Origin: Pelagibius sp048268885 | GTDB taxonomy: Bacteria > Pseudomonadota > Alphaproteobacteria > Kiloniellales > Kiloniellaceae | Length of the DNA: 64,000 nucleotides | Direction: 5' to 3' | Assembly (NCBI GenBank): GCA_048268885.1 | Contig: JBLWUP010000033.1 | Location: 5,510-69,509 of the forward strand | Shown: positions 16,734 through 25,513 of the stretch, piece by piece | Layout of the letters: every line of letters begins with the position of its first letter | Position numbering within the stretch: the stretch's first letter is position 1 | Notes under the pieces: model-generated | The model's database searches: none | Told to the model about the DNA's origin: nothing | Seen by the model: the letters and a program-made list of their open reading frames with translations, nothing else | Position numbers and translations under genes: made by a program

Positions 16734-17441
16734 TTACAGGCTTCCATCGGGGATACCTTCTCCATTTCCGGCTCCTTCGCCGGGTCCCCCTGTCGTGGTG
16801 ATCGCAATCGCCGCTTCCCCAAGCGGCGCGGTGGTGTCGTCTGGTGCTTCAAGCGCTTCGGCGGTCACCACGTAGCGCAGCGGCCCGCCGGGCGTGACGG
16901 CGTCGAAGGGATAGCAGGTGACCAGGCTCATCAGGGGCCGGCTTTCCGCGCGGCGCACGAAGACCGGGTGGCGCACGTCGATCACTTCATGGCCCCGCAC
17001 GGTGAAGTCCTGCCAGCTCCCCTGACGGTCCTGCAGGCGCAGGCGGCTGCCGTCGGCGAGGTCGCGCAGGAAGGCGAAGTGGGTGTCGCGGTGGCCGCCG
17101 AGGATCCGATGGCCGAGGCTCTCGGTGCCCGGCACCACCGCGGGGCCGAAGGCGAGGGTGCGGCCGCTGGCCCCGGCCAGCACGTAGAGGTCGACGCCGA
17201 GGTCCGGCACTTGCAGGCGCGCCACCGGCCAGGTATCGGCCCAGGGCCAGGGCTTGGCTTCGTCTTCGCCCGCCAGGGTGGCGGCCCAGGCGCGGTCGAG
17301 CAGGCGCTGGGCCAGCCAGGCCTTGCCGTGGATGACGGCGGCCCCGCCCAGCTGCCACAGGCCGAGGGCCAGCAGCAGCAGGGCAGAGCCGAGCAGGACC
17401 CGGTTCGCCAGGGTCCGGTTTTGGGTCAGGGTTCTAGCCAC
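16734..17441 (-). CDS. Class GN sortase (marine proteobacterial type)
   Basis: Sortases are membrane transpeptidases that cleave LPxT-type signals and attach the protein to an amine. This 235-residue one has an N-terminal membrane helix (VLLGSALLLLALGLWQLGGA), the catalytic His in RILGGHRDTHF (H117), the catalytic Cys in SLVTCYPFD (C176) and the following Arg in GGPLRYVV. The start is GTG at 17439-17441, overlapping the stop of the target gene by eight bases, so it is translationally coupled. Single sortase/target pairs of this class are known in Gram-negative marine bacteria, but their attachment partner is not established. The Gly/Glu-rich tail after residue 205 is unusual. Confidence 0.9.
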   Translation of the reverse strand: MARTLTQNRTLANRVLLGSALLLLALGLWQLGGAAVIHGKAWLAQRLLDRAWAATLAGEDEAKPWPWADTWPVARLQVPDLGVDLYVLAGASGRTLAFGPAVVPGTESLGHRILGGHRDTHFAFLRDLADGSRLRLQDRQGSWQDFTVRGHEVIDVRHPVFVRRAESRPLMSLVTCYPFDAVTPGGPLRYVVTAEALEAPDDTTAPLGEAAIAITTTGGPGEGAGNGEGIPDGSL

Positions 17442-19833
17442 GCAGGCCGCTCCGCCGCTGGCGGCGGAGCACCAGCAGGATCAGCGCCAGCGCCAGGAAG
17501 AGGTAGGCGCTGCCGACGATGGCCATGCGCTCGGCCGGCGTCGCCGTCTGCGGCAGGACAACCGTCTGGCCGTCGGCCTTGGCTTGGCGCATGAGGTAGC
17601 CCGGCAGGGCGCGCGAACGCAGGGCGGCGTCCTTTTCCACCGGCCCGTGGAACGCGCTCGGCGTGGCTGAGGGGGCGGGCGCGGCGCTGGGCGCGGGGGC
17701 CGGCAGGGCCTCTTCCTGCACGCCGAAGACCTTGTCGGCGTCCCAGCCCTGCGGCAGGTCGCGGGGGATCTCCGCGCTCTCCAAGGTTTCGCCCTCTGGC
17801 CGGGCGACGACGTCGTCCACGGCGACCAGCGAGGTGTAGCGGGTGACCAGTTGATGCCGGAGCGCGACGGCCAGGGCCTCGGCCCGGATGGCCGCCTTGT
17901 CCGCTTCCGCGTCGCCCCGATAGAGGCCGTCTTCGATCTGCACCAGCTTGGCGCGGGCCCAGATCGAGGCGACGCCCGGCGCGGGGGTAAGGTCGCCGAG
18001 CGGCAGGCGTTTCTGCCAGGCGCCCTCGCTTGAACTGCCGGTGATCAGCAGCTGGCCGTCCAGGCGCGCCAGGTCGACGTCCTGCAGGCGGGCGGTGAAG
18101 GTGACCGGCTGCCCGGCATAGAGGTCGGGCAGGGGCGTGGGATAGATCTCCATGCGCTTGCCGGCGGTGAGCGGCCAGCCGACGCGGATGTCGGTCAGGG
18201 CCGGCTGTTCCAGTTGCGTCAGCAGGGCGTCGATGCGGCTCTCGACCTCGCTGAGGTCGCCGATATAGGTGAAGCTGCCGCGGCCCAGCTCGGCGGCCTT
18301 ACGCATGAAATAGCTGTTGGGCGCCGAGCCGATGCCGACGGTGAAGAGGCGGCTGTCGCCCAGGCGTTTGGCGACTTCCTGGAACAGCGCCGCCTCGTTG
18401 CCGACGGCGGCGTCGGTCAGGAAGACCACCTGCCGCAGGAAGCCGCCGCCGGATTGCTCTGCCGCGGAGGGGTTCGCCAGCGCGGCCTCCAGCGCCGGGA
18501 GCATTTCCGTGCCGCCCTCGGCCTCCAGGGCCGCGACGTAGTGCCAGGCCTGGGCCACGTTGCCGACCGTGGCCGCGGCGGCCCGCGGGAAGAGGGCGTG
18601 GGTCTCGTTGTTGAACTGGATGACGTTGAAGCGGTCCTGCGGGTTGAGGCGCTTCAGGGCGGCGATGAGCGCGGTCTTGGCCTGCTCGATGGAGGCGCCG
18701 TGCATCGAGCCGGAGGTGTCGATGACGAAGATCACCTCGCGCGGGGCCGCCGAAGGGGGCTCCTCGGCACCGGCTCCGGCTTCCTTGGCCGTGGGCGGCA
18801 GCATCATGACCAGCAGGTGGGCGTCGGCGCCGACCTGTTCGGCGAAGACGGCGGCCTGCGGCGCCGTGCTGGGCGCCGGCACCCATTCCAGGACGAAGTC
18901 GCGGTCAGCCGGGACTTCATCGTCCTTCAGGGTGACGGTCTGGTGGCCGTTGTCCGCGCTTTCGATGACCACCGGGTGGTAGAGACTGCGAAGGCTGGCC
19001 AGCGGCAGGCCGGCGTCGAGGTCGATGGTGAGCGAGAGGGGGTTGGACAGCGTCTCGTCGATGTCCACTGGGCCGAAGAGGTCGCGCGGGGTCTCCTCAT
19101 CTTCCCGCGTCACGACGGCGGGGGCGGGCTGCGGCTGGTTCTGGCGCTCGGCGACCTGGGGTTCCGGCGGGGCCGGGCTGTAGCGCGGCGCGACTACCAT
19201 GGGGAAGCGCAGGGAGAAGACGCCGTTTTCGTAGGCGACGCTGTCCTGGTAGCCGATCTCCACGGTGATGTCCTCGCCCGGGCCGATGTTGGCCAGGCTG
19301 GTGACGAAGACGTTGGGGCGTTCGCCGCTGACCAGGCTGGCGCGCTGGCCGCTCTCGGCGGCTTGCTTGTAGACGCGCTCGGCCTCGGCCTTTTCCAGGA
19401 TGCGGCCCTGGATCCGGCGCTCGCCGATGACCATGCTCAGGCGGTCGACGGCCGAGCGCTCCGGCAGCGGAAAGACGTAGATGCCCTCCAGCCAGCGGTC
19501 CGTGGGGTTGTGGAACACCTGGCGCACCGTGACCCGCGTCACCATGCCGTTGACCGCCATGGCCACGTCGGTCTTCAGGGTCGGGGCCTCGAGCGCGGTA
19601 TCCGCCCGGCCGTCCGGGCCTTCCTCGGTGAAGTAGAGGCCGATCGGTCCCTGTTCCCGGGCTGCGGGCTCCGCCGCGCGGGCGGGCAGGCTGTGGACTG
19701 CCAGGCAGGCCAGCAGGACGAGAACCGCCAGGCCCAGGGTGCCGGCGATCACCAGGGCGTCCTGGAAAACCGCGCGGCCCAGGCGGGCCGGAAAGACGCC
19801 GTGCGGGGTGTGGGGCAGCAGGTCGTGTCGCAT
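17434..19833 (-). CDS. VIT and VWA domain sortase target protein
   Basis: This predicted 799-residue envelope protein is the substrate of the adjacent sortase. In order it has an N-terminal membrane helix (about 25-50), a vault/inter-alpha-trypsin (VIT) domain (about 75-215), and a von Willebrand A domain with a complete metal-binding DTSGS at about 369-375. The C-terminal sorting signal is LPQTA at 760-764, followed by a hydrophobic helix and RRQRR. This is the architecture of the marine proteobacterial sortase target family. The ATG at 19831-19833 was chosen because the export helix follows and GGGGGGA precedes it; a 95-residue upstream extension is open but featureless. VIT-VWA proteins often mediate adhesion or protein binding. 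The real ligand is unknown. Confidence 0.9.
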   Translation of the reverse strand: MRHDLLPHTPHGVFPARLGRAVFQDALVIAGTLGLAVLVLLACLAVHSLPARAAEPAAREQGPIGLYFTEEGPDGRADTALEAPTLKTDVAMAVNGMVTRVTVRQVFHNPTDRWLEGIYVFPLPERSAVDRLSMVIGERRIQGRILEKAEAERVYKQAAESGQRASLVSGERPNVFVTSLANIGPGEDITVEIGYQDSVAYENGVFSLRFPMVVAPRYSPAPPEPQVAERQNQPQPAPAVVTREDEETPRDLFGPVDIDETLSNPLSLTIDLDAGLPLASLRSLYHPVVIESADNGHQTVTLKDDEVPADRDFVLEWVPAPSTAPQAAVFAEQVGADAHLLVMMLPPTAKEAGAGAEEPPSAAPREVIFVIDTSGSMHGASIEQAKTALIAALKRLNPQDRFNVIQFNNETHALFPRAAAATVGNVAQAWHYVAALEAEGGTEMLPALEAALANPSAAEQSGGGFLRQVVFLTDAAVGNEAALFQEVAKRLGDSRLFTVGIGSAPNSYFMRKAAELGRGSFTYIGDLSEVESRIDALLTQLEQPALTDIRVGWPLTAGKRMEIYPTPLPDLYAGQPVTFTARLQDVDLARLDGQLLITGSSSEGAWQKRLPLGDLTPAPGVASIWARAKLVQIEDGLYRGDAEADKAAIRAEALAVALRHQLVTRYTSLVAVDDVVARPEGETLESAEIPRDLPQGWDADKVFGVQEEALPAPAPSAAPAPSATPSAFHGPVEKDAALRSRALPGYLMRQAKADGQTVVLPQTATPAERMAIVGSAYLFLALALILLVLRRQRRSGLRG

Positions 19834-20138
19834 GTGGTGGGTCCCCCCAGGGTGTTGGCTTGAGATGGCTTGATTTGGCCGGAGCTTGCAGGGTCCATCT
19901 GGCCGGGGGAGCATGGCGGCAGCGGACCGGGAATGAGGCGATTCCGTGATGCTTTGAGATGGTTTTGGGGCAGGGACCTGCCGCTGTGAGGGGGACTCCT
20001 CCAGAATCTCCGCCCCGGCGGGCCTGCCATGCCGCCTTGCCGGTTCCAATTGCGCTTTGAAGATTCTAAGTTGCCGCTGATCCGCTCGCCTTTTCCGTTG
20101 GGCGGCGGGCTTCAACATGCAATCCGGGAGTTCATCCG
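19834..20138. other. Divergent gap between the sortase target and aspartate aminotransferase
   Basis: These 305 bases separate two divergent genes and must hold both promoters. I see no convincing -35/-10 pair, operator or RNA. GGGAG lies near the aminotransferase start and GGGGGGA near the target start. Confidence 0.5.
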
Positions 20139-21344
20139 ATGTCCGTGATCGCGGAACGTTTGTCGCGAATCAAGCCCTCGCCCACCATCGCCGTCACCAC
20201 CAAGGCGAACGAACTGAAAGCCGCCGGCCGCGACGTGATCGGCCTGGGCGCCGGCGAACCGGACTTCGACACCCCGGACAACATCAAACAGGCCGCCATC
20301 AAGGCGATCCAGGACGGCCAGACCAAGTACACCGCGGTCGACGGCACCCCGGAGCTGAAAAAGGCGATCTGCGCCAAGTTCAAGCGCGAGAACGGCCTGG
20401 ACTACACGCCGGCCGAGATCACCGTGGGCACCGGCGGCAAGCAGGTGCTCTACAACGCCCTCATGGCCACCCTGAACCCGGGCGATGAGGTGATCATCCC
20501 GGCGCCCTACTGGGTGTCCTACCCGGACATGGTGCTGCTGGCCGAGGGCGAGCCGGTCTTCGTGCCCTGCGGCGCCAACCATAACTTCAAGCTGACGCCG
20601 GAGGCGCTGGAAGCGGCGATCACGCCGAAGACCCGCTGGATCATCCTCAACAGCCCCTCCAACCCCACCGGCGCGGGGCTGACCCGCGACGAGATGAAGG
20701 CGCTGACCGACGTGCTGCTGCGCCACGAGAACGTCTGGGTGTTGACCGACGACATGTACGAGCACCTGGTCTACGACGACTTCGAGTTCGTCACCCCGGC
20801 CCAGGTCGAGCCCAAGCTGAAGGACCGCACCCTGACGGTGAACGGCGTCTCCAAGGCCTATGCCATGACCGGCTGGCGGATCGGCTATGCCGCCGGCCCG
20901 CAGCCCCTGATCAAGGCCATGGCCAAGATCCAGTCGCAGTCGACCTCCAACCCCTCGTCGGTCAGCCAGGCGGCGGCGGTCGAGGCGCTGAACGGCACCC
21001 AGGACTTCATCGCCGAACGCGCCGAGGCCTTCAAGCAGCGCCGCGACATGGTGGTCGACATGCTGAACGACTGCCCGGGTATCCACTGCCACAAGCCGGA
21101 AGGCGCTTTCTACGTCTATCCCTCCTGCGCCGGCTGCATCGGCAAGAAAACGCCGGACGGCAAGGCCATCGAGACCGACGAGGACTTCGTCACCTACCTC
21201 CTCGAAGCGGTCGGCGTCGCCGCGGTGCACGGCGAGGCCTTCGGCCTGTCGCCGCACTTCCGCGTCTCCTACGCGACCTCGACCGAGGCGCTGAAGGAGG
21301 CCTGCAGCCGTATCAAGAAGGCCTGCGAAGCCCTCACGGACTGA
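20139..21344 (+). CDS. aatA: Aspartate aminotransferase (class I, Ib-type)
   Basis: This PLP enzyme interconverts aspartate and 2-oxoglutarate with oxaloacetate and glutamate. The 401-residue protein shows the class I fold: VIGLGAGEPDFDTPDNIKQAA at the start, GTGGKQVLYNALMATL, the NSPSNPTG substrate loop at about 170, the VNGVSKAYAMTGWRIGY stretch with the PLP lysine at about 240, and FRVSYATS near the end with the substrate-binding Arg. Some members also act on prephenate. It is followed 16 bases downstream by an amidase gene in the same direction, so they are probably co-transcribed. Confidence 0.94.
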   Translation: MSVIAERLSRIKPSPTIAVTTKANELKAAGRDVIGLGAGEPDFDTPDNIKQAAIKAIQDGQTKYTAVDGTPELKKAICAKFKRENGLDYTPAEITVGTGGKQVLYNALMATLNPGDEVIIPAPYWVSYPDMVLLAEGEPVFVPCGANHNFKLTPEALEAAITPKTRWIILNSPSNPTGAGLTRDEMKALTDVLLRHENVWVLTDDMYEHLVYDDFEFVTPAQVEPKLKDRTLTVNGVSKAYAMTGWRIGYAAGPQPLIKAMAKIQSQSTSNPSSVSQAAAVEALNGTQDFIAERAEAFKQRRDMVVDMLNDCPGIHCHKPEGAFYVYPSCAGCIGKKTPDGKAIETDEDFVTYLLEAVGVAAVHGEAFGLSPHFRVSYATSTEALKEACSRIKKACEALTD

Positions 21345-21360
21345 ACTGAAGGAGGGCGCC

Positions 21361-22791
21361 ATGCCGCTGGACGCCCTGCTCGACGACCATGACGGTCTGG
21401 CCCTGGCGGAACTGACCCGCCGGGGCGAGGTCGCCCCGCTGGAACTGCTGGAAGCCGTGATTGCCCGCATCGAGGCGCGCGACCCGGCGGTGAACGCCGT
21501 GGTCCACCGTGCCTATGACGATGCGCGGGCGGAACTGGAAAAGGGGCCTCTGGACGGTCCCTTCGCCGGGCTGCCCTTCCTGCTGAAGGATCTCTACACC
21601 TTCCGCAAAGGCTGGCCCTGCGGCAACGGCAGCGACTGGCTGGCCGGCTACCGCGCGCCCTTCGACGATCCCATGGTGGCGCGCTGGCGGGCGGCCGGCC
21701 TGGTGGTGGCCGGCAAGACGGCGACCGCCGAGTTCGGCCTCAACGTTTCGACGGAGACCCGCCGCCACGGCGCGACCCGCAATCCCTGGAACCCCGACTA
21801 CTCGGCCGGCGGCTCCAGCGGCGGCGCGGCGGCGGCGGTCGCCGCCGGGATGCTGCCAATGGCCCACGCCTCCGACGGCGGCGGGTCGATCCGCATTCCC
21901 GCCTCCTGCTGCGGGCTGTTCGGCCTGAAGCCCAGCCGCGGGCGCAACCTGACCAGCGAGGCCTGGGCGGGGCTCGGGGTGTTCCACGCCGTCACCCGCA
22001 GCGTGCGGGATTCGGCGGCGCTGCTCGATGCCGTCTGCGGGCCGCCGGCCGACCAGATCTACAGCCTGCCGAAACCCGCGGAGCCCTTCCTGGCGGCGGT
22101 GGGGCGCGATCCCATGGGACACAACGGGGGCCGCCTCCGCATCGCCTGGACCGCCAGGACGCCGGAGAATGTCGAACTGCACCCCGAATGCCGGCAGGCG
22201 GTGGAAAGCGCCGCGGCCCTGGCGGCGGCGTTCGGCCACGACGTGGAGGAGGCGGCGCCGGACATCGATCACGCTCTGCTGGAGCGGGTGATGATCGGCA
22301 TCGTCGCCGCCAACACGGCCGATGTCCTGGGGCCGGGCAATCCCTTGCGCCCGGAGGGCGCGGCGGCGGTCGAGGTGGAGACCATGACCTGGCGCTTCGC
22401 GGAGCGGGGCCGTCAAATGGCGGCGGTGGACTATCTGCGCACACAGCACGGCCTGCGTGCCATCAGGGAGCGGCTGAACGCCTTCCTGCGGGACTATGAC
22501 GTGCTGTTGACCCCGACCATGGCGGCGCCGCCGCCGCGGCTCGGCCGGCTGGACACCCTGCGCGACGACTTCGACGGCTTCAACCAGGCCGTCCAGCCCT
22601 ACGTCACCTTCACCCAGATGTTCAACATGTCCGGCCAGCCGGCGGCCTCCCTGCCGCTGCATTGGACGCCGGAGGGGCTGCCGGTCGGGGTGCAGATCGC
22701 GGCGCGCGTCGGGGCGGAGGCGATGCTGTTCGGGCTGGCGGCGCAATTCGAGGCGGCCCAACCCTGGTTCAACCGACGCGCGCCGGCCTGA
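21361..22791 (+). CDS. Amidase-signature hydrolase
   Basis: This 476-residue protein belongs to the amidase signature family, which hydrolyses amides with a Ser-cisSer-Lys triad. The Lys is in FLLKDLYTF at about residue 77, the cis-Ser and the catalytic Ser are in the stretch YSAGGSSGGAAAAVAAG and SDGGGSIRIPASCCG (about 142-180). The GSIRIPA segment is highly typical. It has an AGG-rich ribosome site and follows the aminotransferase by 16 bases. GatA of the tRNA amidotransferase is a relative, but no gatB/gatC is adjacent and the C-terminal part differs. The substrate is unknown. Confidence 0.9.
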   Translation: MPLDALLDDHDGLALAELTRRGEVAPLELLEAVIARIEARDPAVNAVVHRAYDDARAELEKGPLDGPFAGLPFLLKDLYTFRKGWPCGNGSDWLAGYRAPFDDPMVARWRAAGLVVAGKTATAEFGLNVSTETRRHGATRNPWNPDYSAGGSSGGAAAAVAAGMLPMAHASDGGGSIRIPASCCGLFGLKPSRGRNLTSEAWAGLGVFHAVTRSVRDSAALLDAVCGPPADQIYSLPKPAEPFLAAVGRDPMGHNGGRLRIAWTARTPENVELHPECRQAVESAAALAAAFGHDVEEAAPDIDHALLERVMIGIVAANTADVLGPGNPLRPEGAAAVEVETMTWRFAERGRQMAAVDYLRTQHGLRAIRERLNAFLRDYDVLLTPTMAAPPPRLGRLDTLRDDFDGFNQAVQPYVTFTQMFNMSGQPAASLPLHWTPEGLPVGVQIAARVGAEAMLFGLAAQFEAAQPWFNRRAPA

Positions 22792-22983
22792 AGAACTTTC
22801 AGGTGCCGGGGGCCATAGGTGCTGCACGTTATAGTAGATATGTCCGCCCGCATAGAACACCTCTGAGGTAGGTGGACTAATCGATCTTTACCGTTTTCTA
22901 AGGGGATCATCGGACTATTGCGCTGAATAGGACCGCCTGGCCCCGAGACCGGCGGCTGTAAACGCTGCGAGCGAGAGAGATCA

Positions 22984-24708
22984 ATGAACCCCTTTGCTGC
23001 CGTCAAGAGCATCAAGCTCACGACGAAGACGATGGTCTTGACCATCGCCCTCATCATCGTGGCCGCCGCCGCCTGTGCCACCGCCGCCGTCTTCGCCATT
23101 CAGGGCGAGATTCGCCAGCAGGTGGTCGACAGTCAGTCCGCCAGCCTGCGCATTGCCGCCGACATCTTCGCCGAGAAGGTGCCCGAGCTGCAGGTGACGA
23201 AGAAGGGCTCGCAGGTCGAGCGCATCGTCATCGACGGCATTCCGGATTTCCCGAACCACGACATGATCGACCGCGTCGGCTACCTGACCGGCGAAACCGC
23301 GACGGTCTTCGTCTGGGACGAGGAGACCAAGGATTTCTGGCGCCGCACGACCAACATCAAGAAGGATGACGGCAGCCGCGCCATCGGCACGCCGCTCGGC
23401 CAGAAGGGCGCGGTCTATCCCATCGTGACCAAGGGCGAGACCTTCCGTGGCGAGGCCGTCATTCTCGGCAAGGCTTACTACACGATCTACGCGCCGATCT
23501 TCGCCCCTGACGGCAAGGTCATCGGCATCCTCTATGCCGGCGTGCTGAAGTCCAACATCAACGCCGTGCTGGACCAGCTGACCAGCAAGCTGGCCATCGT
23601 TTCGGCCATCACCATCCTGGTGACGGCGCTGATCGCCTTCTTCGCCTTCCGTATGCTGCTGCGCCCGCTGCCGCGCCTGGGACAGGTCATGGACCGTCTG
23701 GCGCGCGACGACACCGACGTCGAGGTCGACTATCAAAAGCAGGGCGACGAGATCGGCGACATGGCGCGCGCGGTCCAGGTGTTCAAGGAGAACGCCCTGG
23801 AGAAGCGGCGCCTGGAGCAGGAGCGTGTCGAGCAGGAGAAGCGGGCCGCCAACGAGAAGCGCGAGGCCATGAACAGCCTGGCCAACGACTTCGAGCAGTC
23901 GGTCGCCGGCAAGGTCACCTCCGTGCTGGACGCCGCCGCGCACATCGACGCCTCCACCAAGCAGGTGCGCGACCTGGCCACCCAGACCACCGAGAAGAGC
24001 AACCAGGTGAGCGGGGCGGCCGAGGGCGCCAGCGGCAACGTCGACAGCGTCTCCGCCGCGGCCGAAGAGATGTCGGCCTCGATTGCCGAGATCGCCCGCC
24101 GCGCCAGCGAGTCGGCCAAGATCGCCGCCGGCGCGGTGAAGGAAGCGGACTCCACCAACGAGACGGTGCAGTCGCTCGACACCGCCGCCCAGAAGATCGG
24201 CGACGTGGTGAAGCTGATCAACGAGATCGCCGAGCAGACCAACCTGCTGGCCCTGAACGCCACCATCGAGGCGGCGCGCGCCGGCGAGGCGGGCAAGGGC
24301 TTCGCCGTGGTCGCCAACGAGGTCAAGACCCTGGCCTCGCAGACCACCAAGGCGACCGAGGAGATCTCCGACCAGATCAACGCCATGCAGCAGGCGACCA
24401 CCGAGGCCGTCTCCGCCATCGCCGGTATCCGCGGCGTGATCGGCCAGGTCAACGAGTCGACCACGGCCATCGCCTCGGCGGTCGAGCAGCAGAACGCCGC
24501 CACCCAGGAGATCGGCCGCAACGTCGAATCCGCGGCCAACGACACCTCGCGGGTGTCCACCACCATCGCCGAGGTGCGGGGCGCCTCGGAGCAGACCATG
24601 ACCGCCATCCAGCAGGCCGTCAGCGCCATCGAGGGCCTGAACGGCGACGCGACCGACCTGAAGCAGCAGGTCGGCGCCTTCCTGGAGAAGGTGCGTCAGA
24701 GCGCCTAA
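22984..24708 (+). CDS. Methyl-accepting chemotaxis protein with a periplasmic Cache domain
   Basis: This inner-membrane chemoreceptor has 574 residues. A first membrane helix lies at about 15-38 (VLTIALIIVAAAACATAAVF), then a periplasmic single-Cache sensor domain to about 195 (YTIYAPIFAPDGKVIGILYAGV is the typical end), a second helix at about 200-220, a HAMP domain (RPLPRLGQVMDRLARDDTD), and the cytoplasmic signalling hairpin EIAEQTNLLALNATIEAARAG with the glycine-turn stretch. No CheW-binding partner genes are nearby. The ligand is not predictable. A strong hairpin follows the stop. It is preceded by a 190-base gap with no gene. Confidence 0.92.
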   Translation: MNPFAAVKSIKLTTKTMVLTIALIIVAAAACATAAVFAIQGEIRQQVVDSQSASLRIAADIFAEKVPELQVTKKGSQVERIVIDGIPDFPNHDMIDRVGYLTGETATVFVWDEETKDFWRRTTNIKKDDGSRAIGTPLGQKGAVYPIVTKGETFRGEAVILGKAYYTIYAPIFAPDGKVIGILYAGVLKSNINAVLDQLTSKLAIVSAITILVTALIAFFAFRMLLRPLPRLGQVMDRLARDDTDVEVDYQKQGDEIGDMARAVQVFKENALEKRRLEQERVEQEKRAANEKREAMNSLANDFEQSVAGKVTSVLDAAAHIDASTKQVRDLATQTTEKSNQVSGAAEGASGNVDSVSAAAEEMSASIAEIARRASESAKIAAGAVKEADSTNETVQSLDTAAQKIGDVVKLINEIAEQTNLLALNATIEAARAGEAGKGFAVVANEVKTLASQTTKATEEISDQINAMQQATTEAVSAIAGIRGVIGQVNESTTAIASAVEQQNAATQEIGRNVESAANDTSRVSTTIAEVRGASEQTMTAIQQAVSAIEGLNGDATDLKQQVGAFLEKVRQSA

Positions 24709-24744
24709 GGGGCGCGCTTTAGCCTTTAAGTCCTGGCGTGACGT

Positions 24745-24780
24745 GACAAGGGGCGGTTCCCACGGGGGCCGCCCCTTGTC
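24745..24780 (+). terminator. Hairpin terminator after the chemoreceptor gene
   Basis: GACAAGGGGCGG (24745-24756) pairs perfectly with CCGCCCCTTGTC (24769-24780) around a 12-base loop. The T run after it is short (GCTTTC), so efficiency is uncertain. Confidence 0.7.
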
Positions 24781-24876
24781 GCTTTCAGGCCGTCCGGCGG
24801 GCAGGCGCCATGATGTCTGTGGTTTGGCAGCTGGTCTCTGCTCTAAGCTGCGGCGCCGTCAACAGGGAGAGGCCGG

Positions 24877-25491
24877 ATGTACACGCTTTACTGGGCGCCC
24901 AACACGGGCGCCTTCGCCCCCGACGTGGTGCTGACGCTCTGCGCGGCGCCCTTCGAGCGCCGGCGGGTCGACTACGATGCCAAGGAGCAGGCGGGGGAGG
25001 CCTATCGCAAGCTCAATCCGATGGGGCAGATTCCGGCGCTGCAGCTGCCTGACGGCACCGTCATGACCGAGTCCGCGGCCATGGTGCTGCATCTGGTCGC
25101 GTGCTTCCCCGAGGCCGGACTGGCGCCCGCGCCCGGCAGCACGGCGCGGGCCGTCTTCGACCGCTGGCTGCTGTTCCTGGCGGTGAACGTCTATGACGCC
25201 GACCTGCGCTTTTACTATTCCGGGCGCTACACGACCGACCCGGCCGGCGCCGAGGGTGTCCGGCAGGCGGCGGCGCGCGATCTGGAACGCCTCTTTGCGA
25301 TCGTCGAGGCGGCACTGGCCACCGGCCCCTTCCTCACCGGCGAAACCTTCGGCGCGGCGGACATCTATCTGATGATGCTGGTGGACTGGTTTCCGCCGGC
25401 CCGCGCGCTGCCGCGCATCGGCCGGCTTTGCGCCGCCCTGAAGGACGACCCGCGCATCGCCGAAGTGCGGCGCATCTACGAACTGGAGTGA
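24877..25491 (+). CDS. Glutathione S-transferase family protein
   Basis: This 204-residue cytosolic protein has the thioredoxin-like N-terminal domain with MYTLYWAPNTGAF and the cis-Pro glutathione site MGQIPALQL followed by VMTESAAMVLHL, then an all-helical C-terminal domain with GPFLTGETFGAADIYLMML. The catalytic residue is not a clear Tyr, Cys or Ser in the usual position. The substrate is unknown. GGGAGAGG precedes the ATG. It converges with argC, leaving a 22-base gap. Confidence 0.88.
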   Translation: MYTLYWAPNTGAFAPDVVLTLCAAPFERRRVDYDAKEQAGEAYRKLNPMGQIPALQLPDGTVMTESAAMVLHLVACFPEAGLAPAPGSTARAVFDRWLLFLAVNVYDADLRFYYSGRYTTDPAGAEGVRQAAARDLERLFAIVEAALATGPFLTGETFGAADIYLMMLVDWFPPARALPRIGRLCAALKDDPRIAEVRRIYELE

Positions 25492-25513
25492 CGCGGCCGG
25501 TCGGCCCGCCGGC

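Noticed and set aside
20139..22791. A gatA gene for tRNA amidation formed by the amidase
   Set aside because: No gatB or gatC lies nearby and the gene follows an aminotransferase; the amidase signature alone is shared by many enzymes.
22792..22983. A c-di-GMP riboswitch before the chemoreceptor gene
   Set aside because: The GEMM core and tetraloop receptor patterns are not present; only a short imperfect palindrome is seen.
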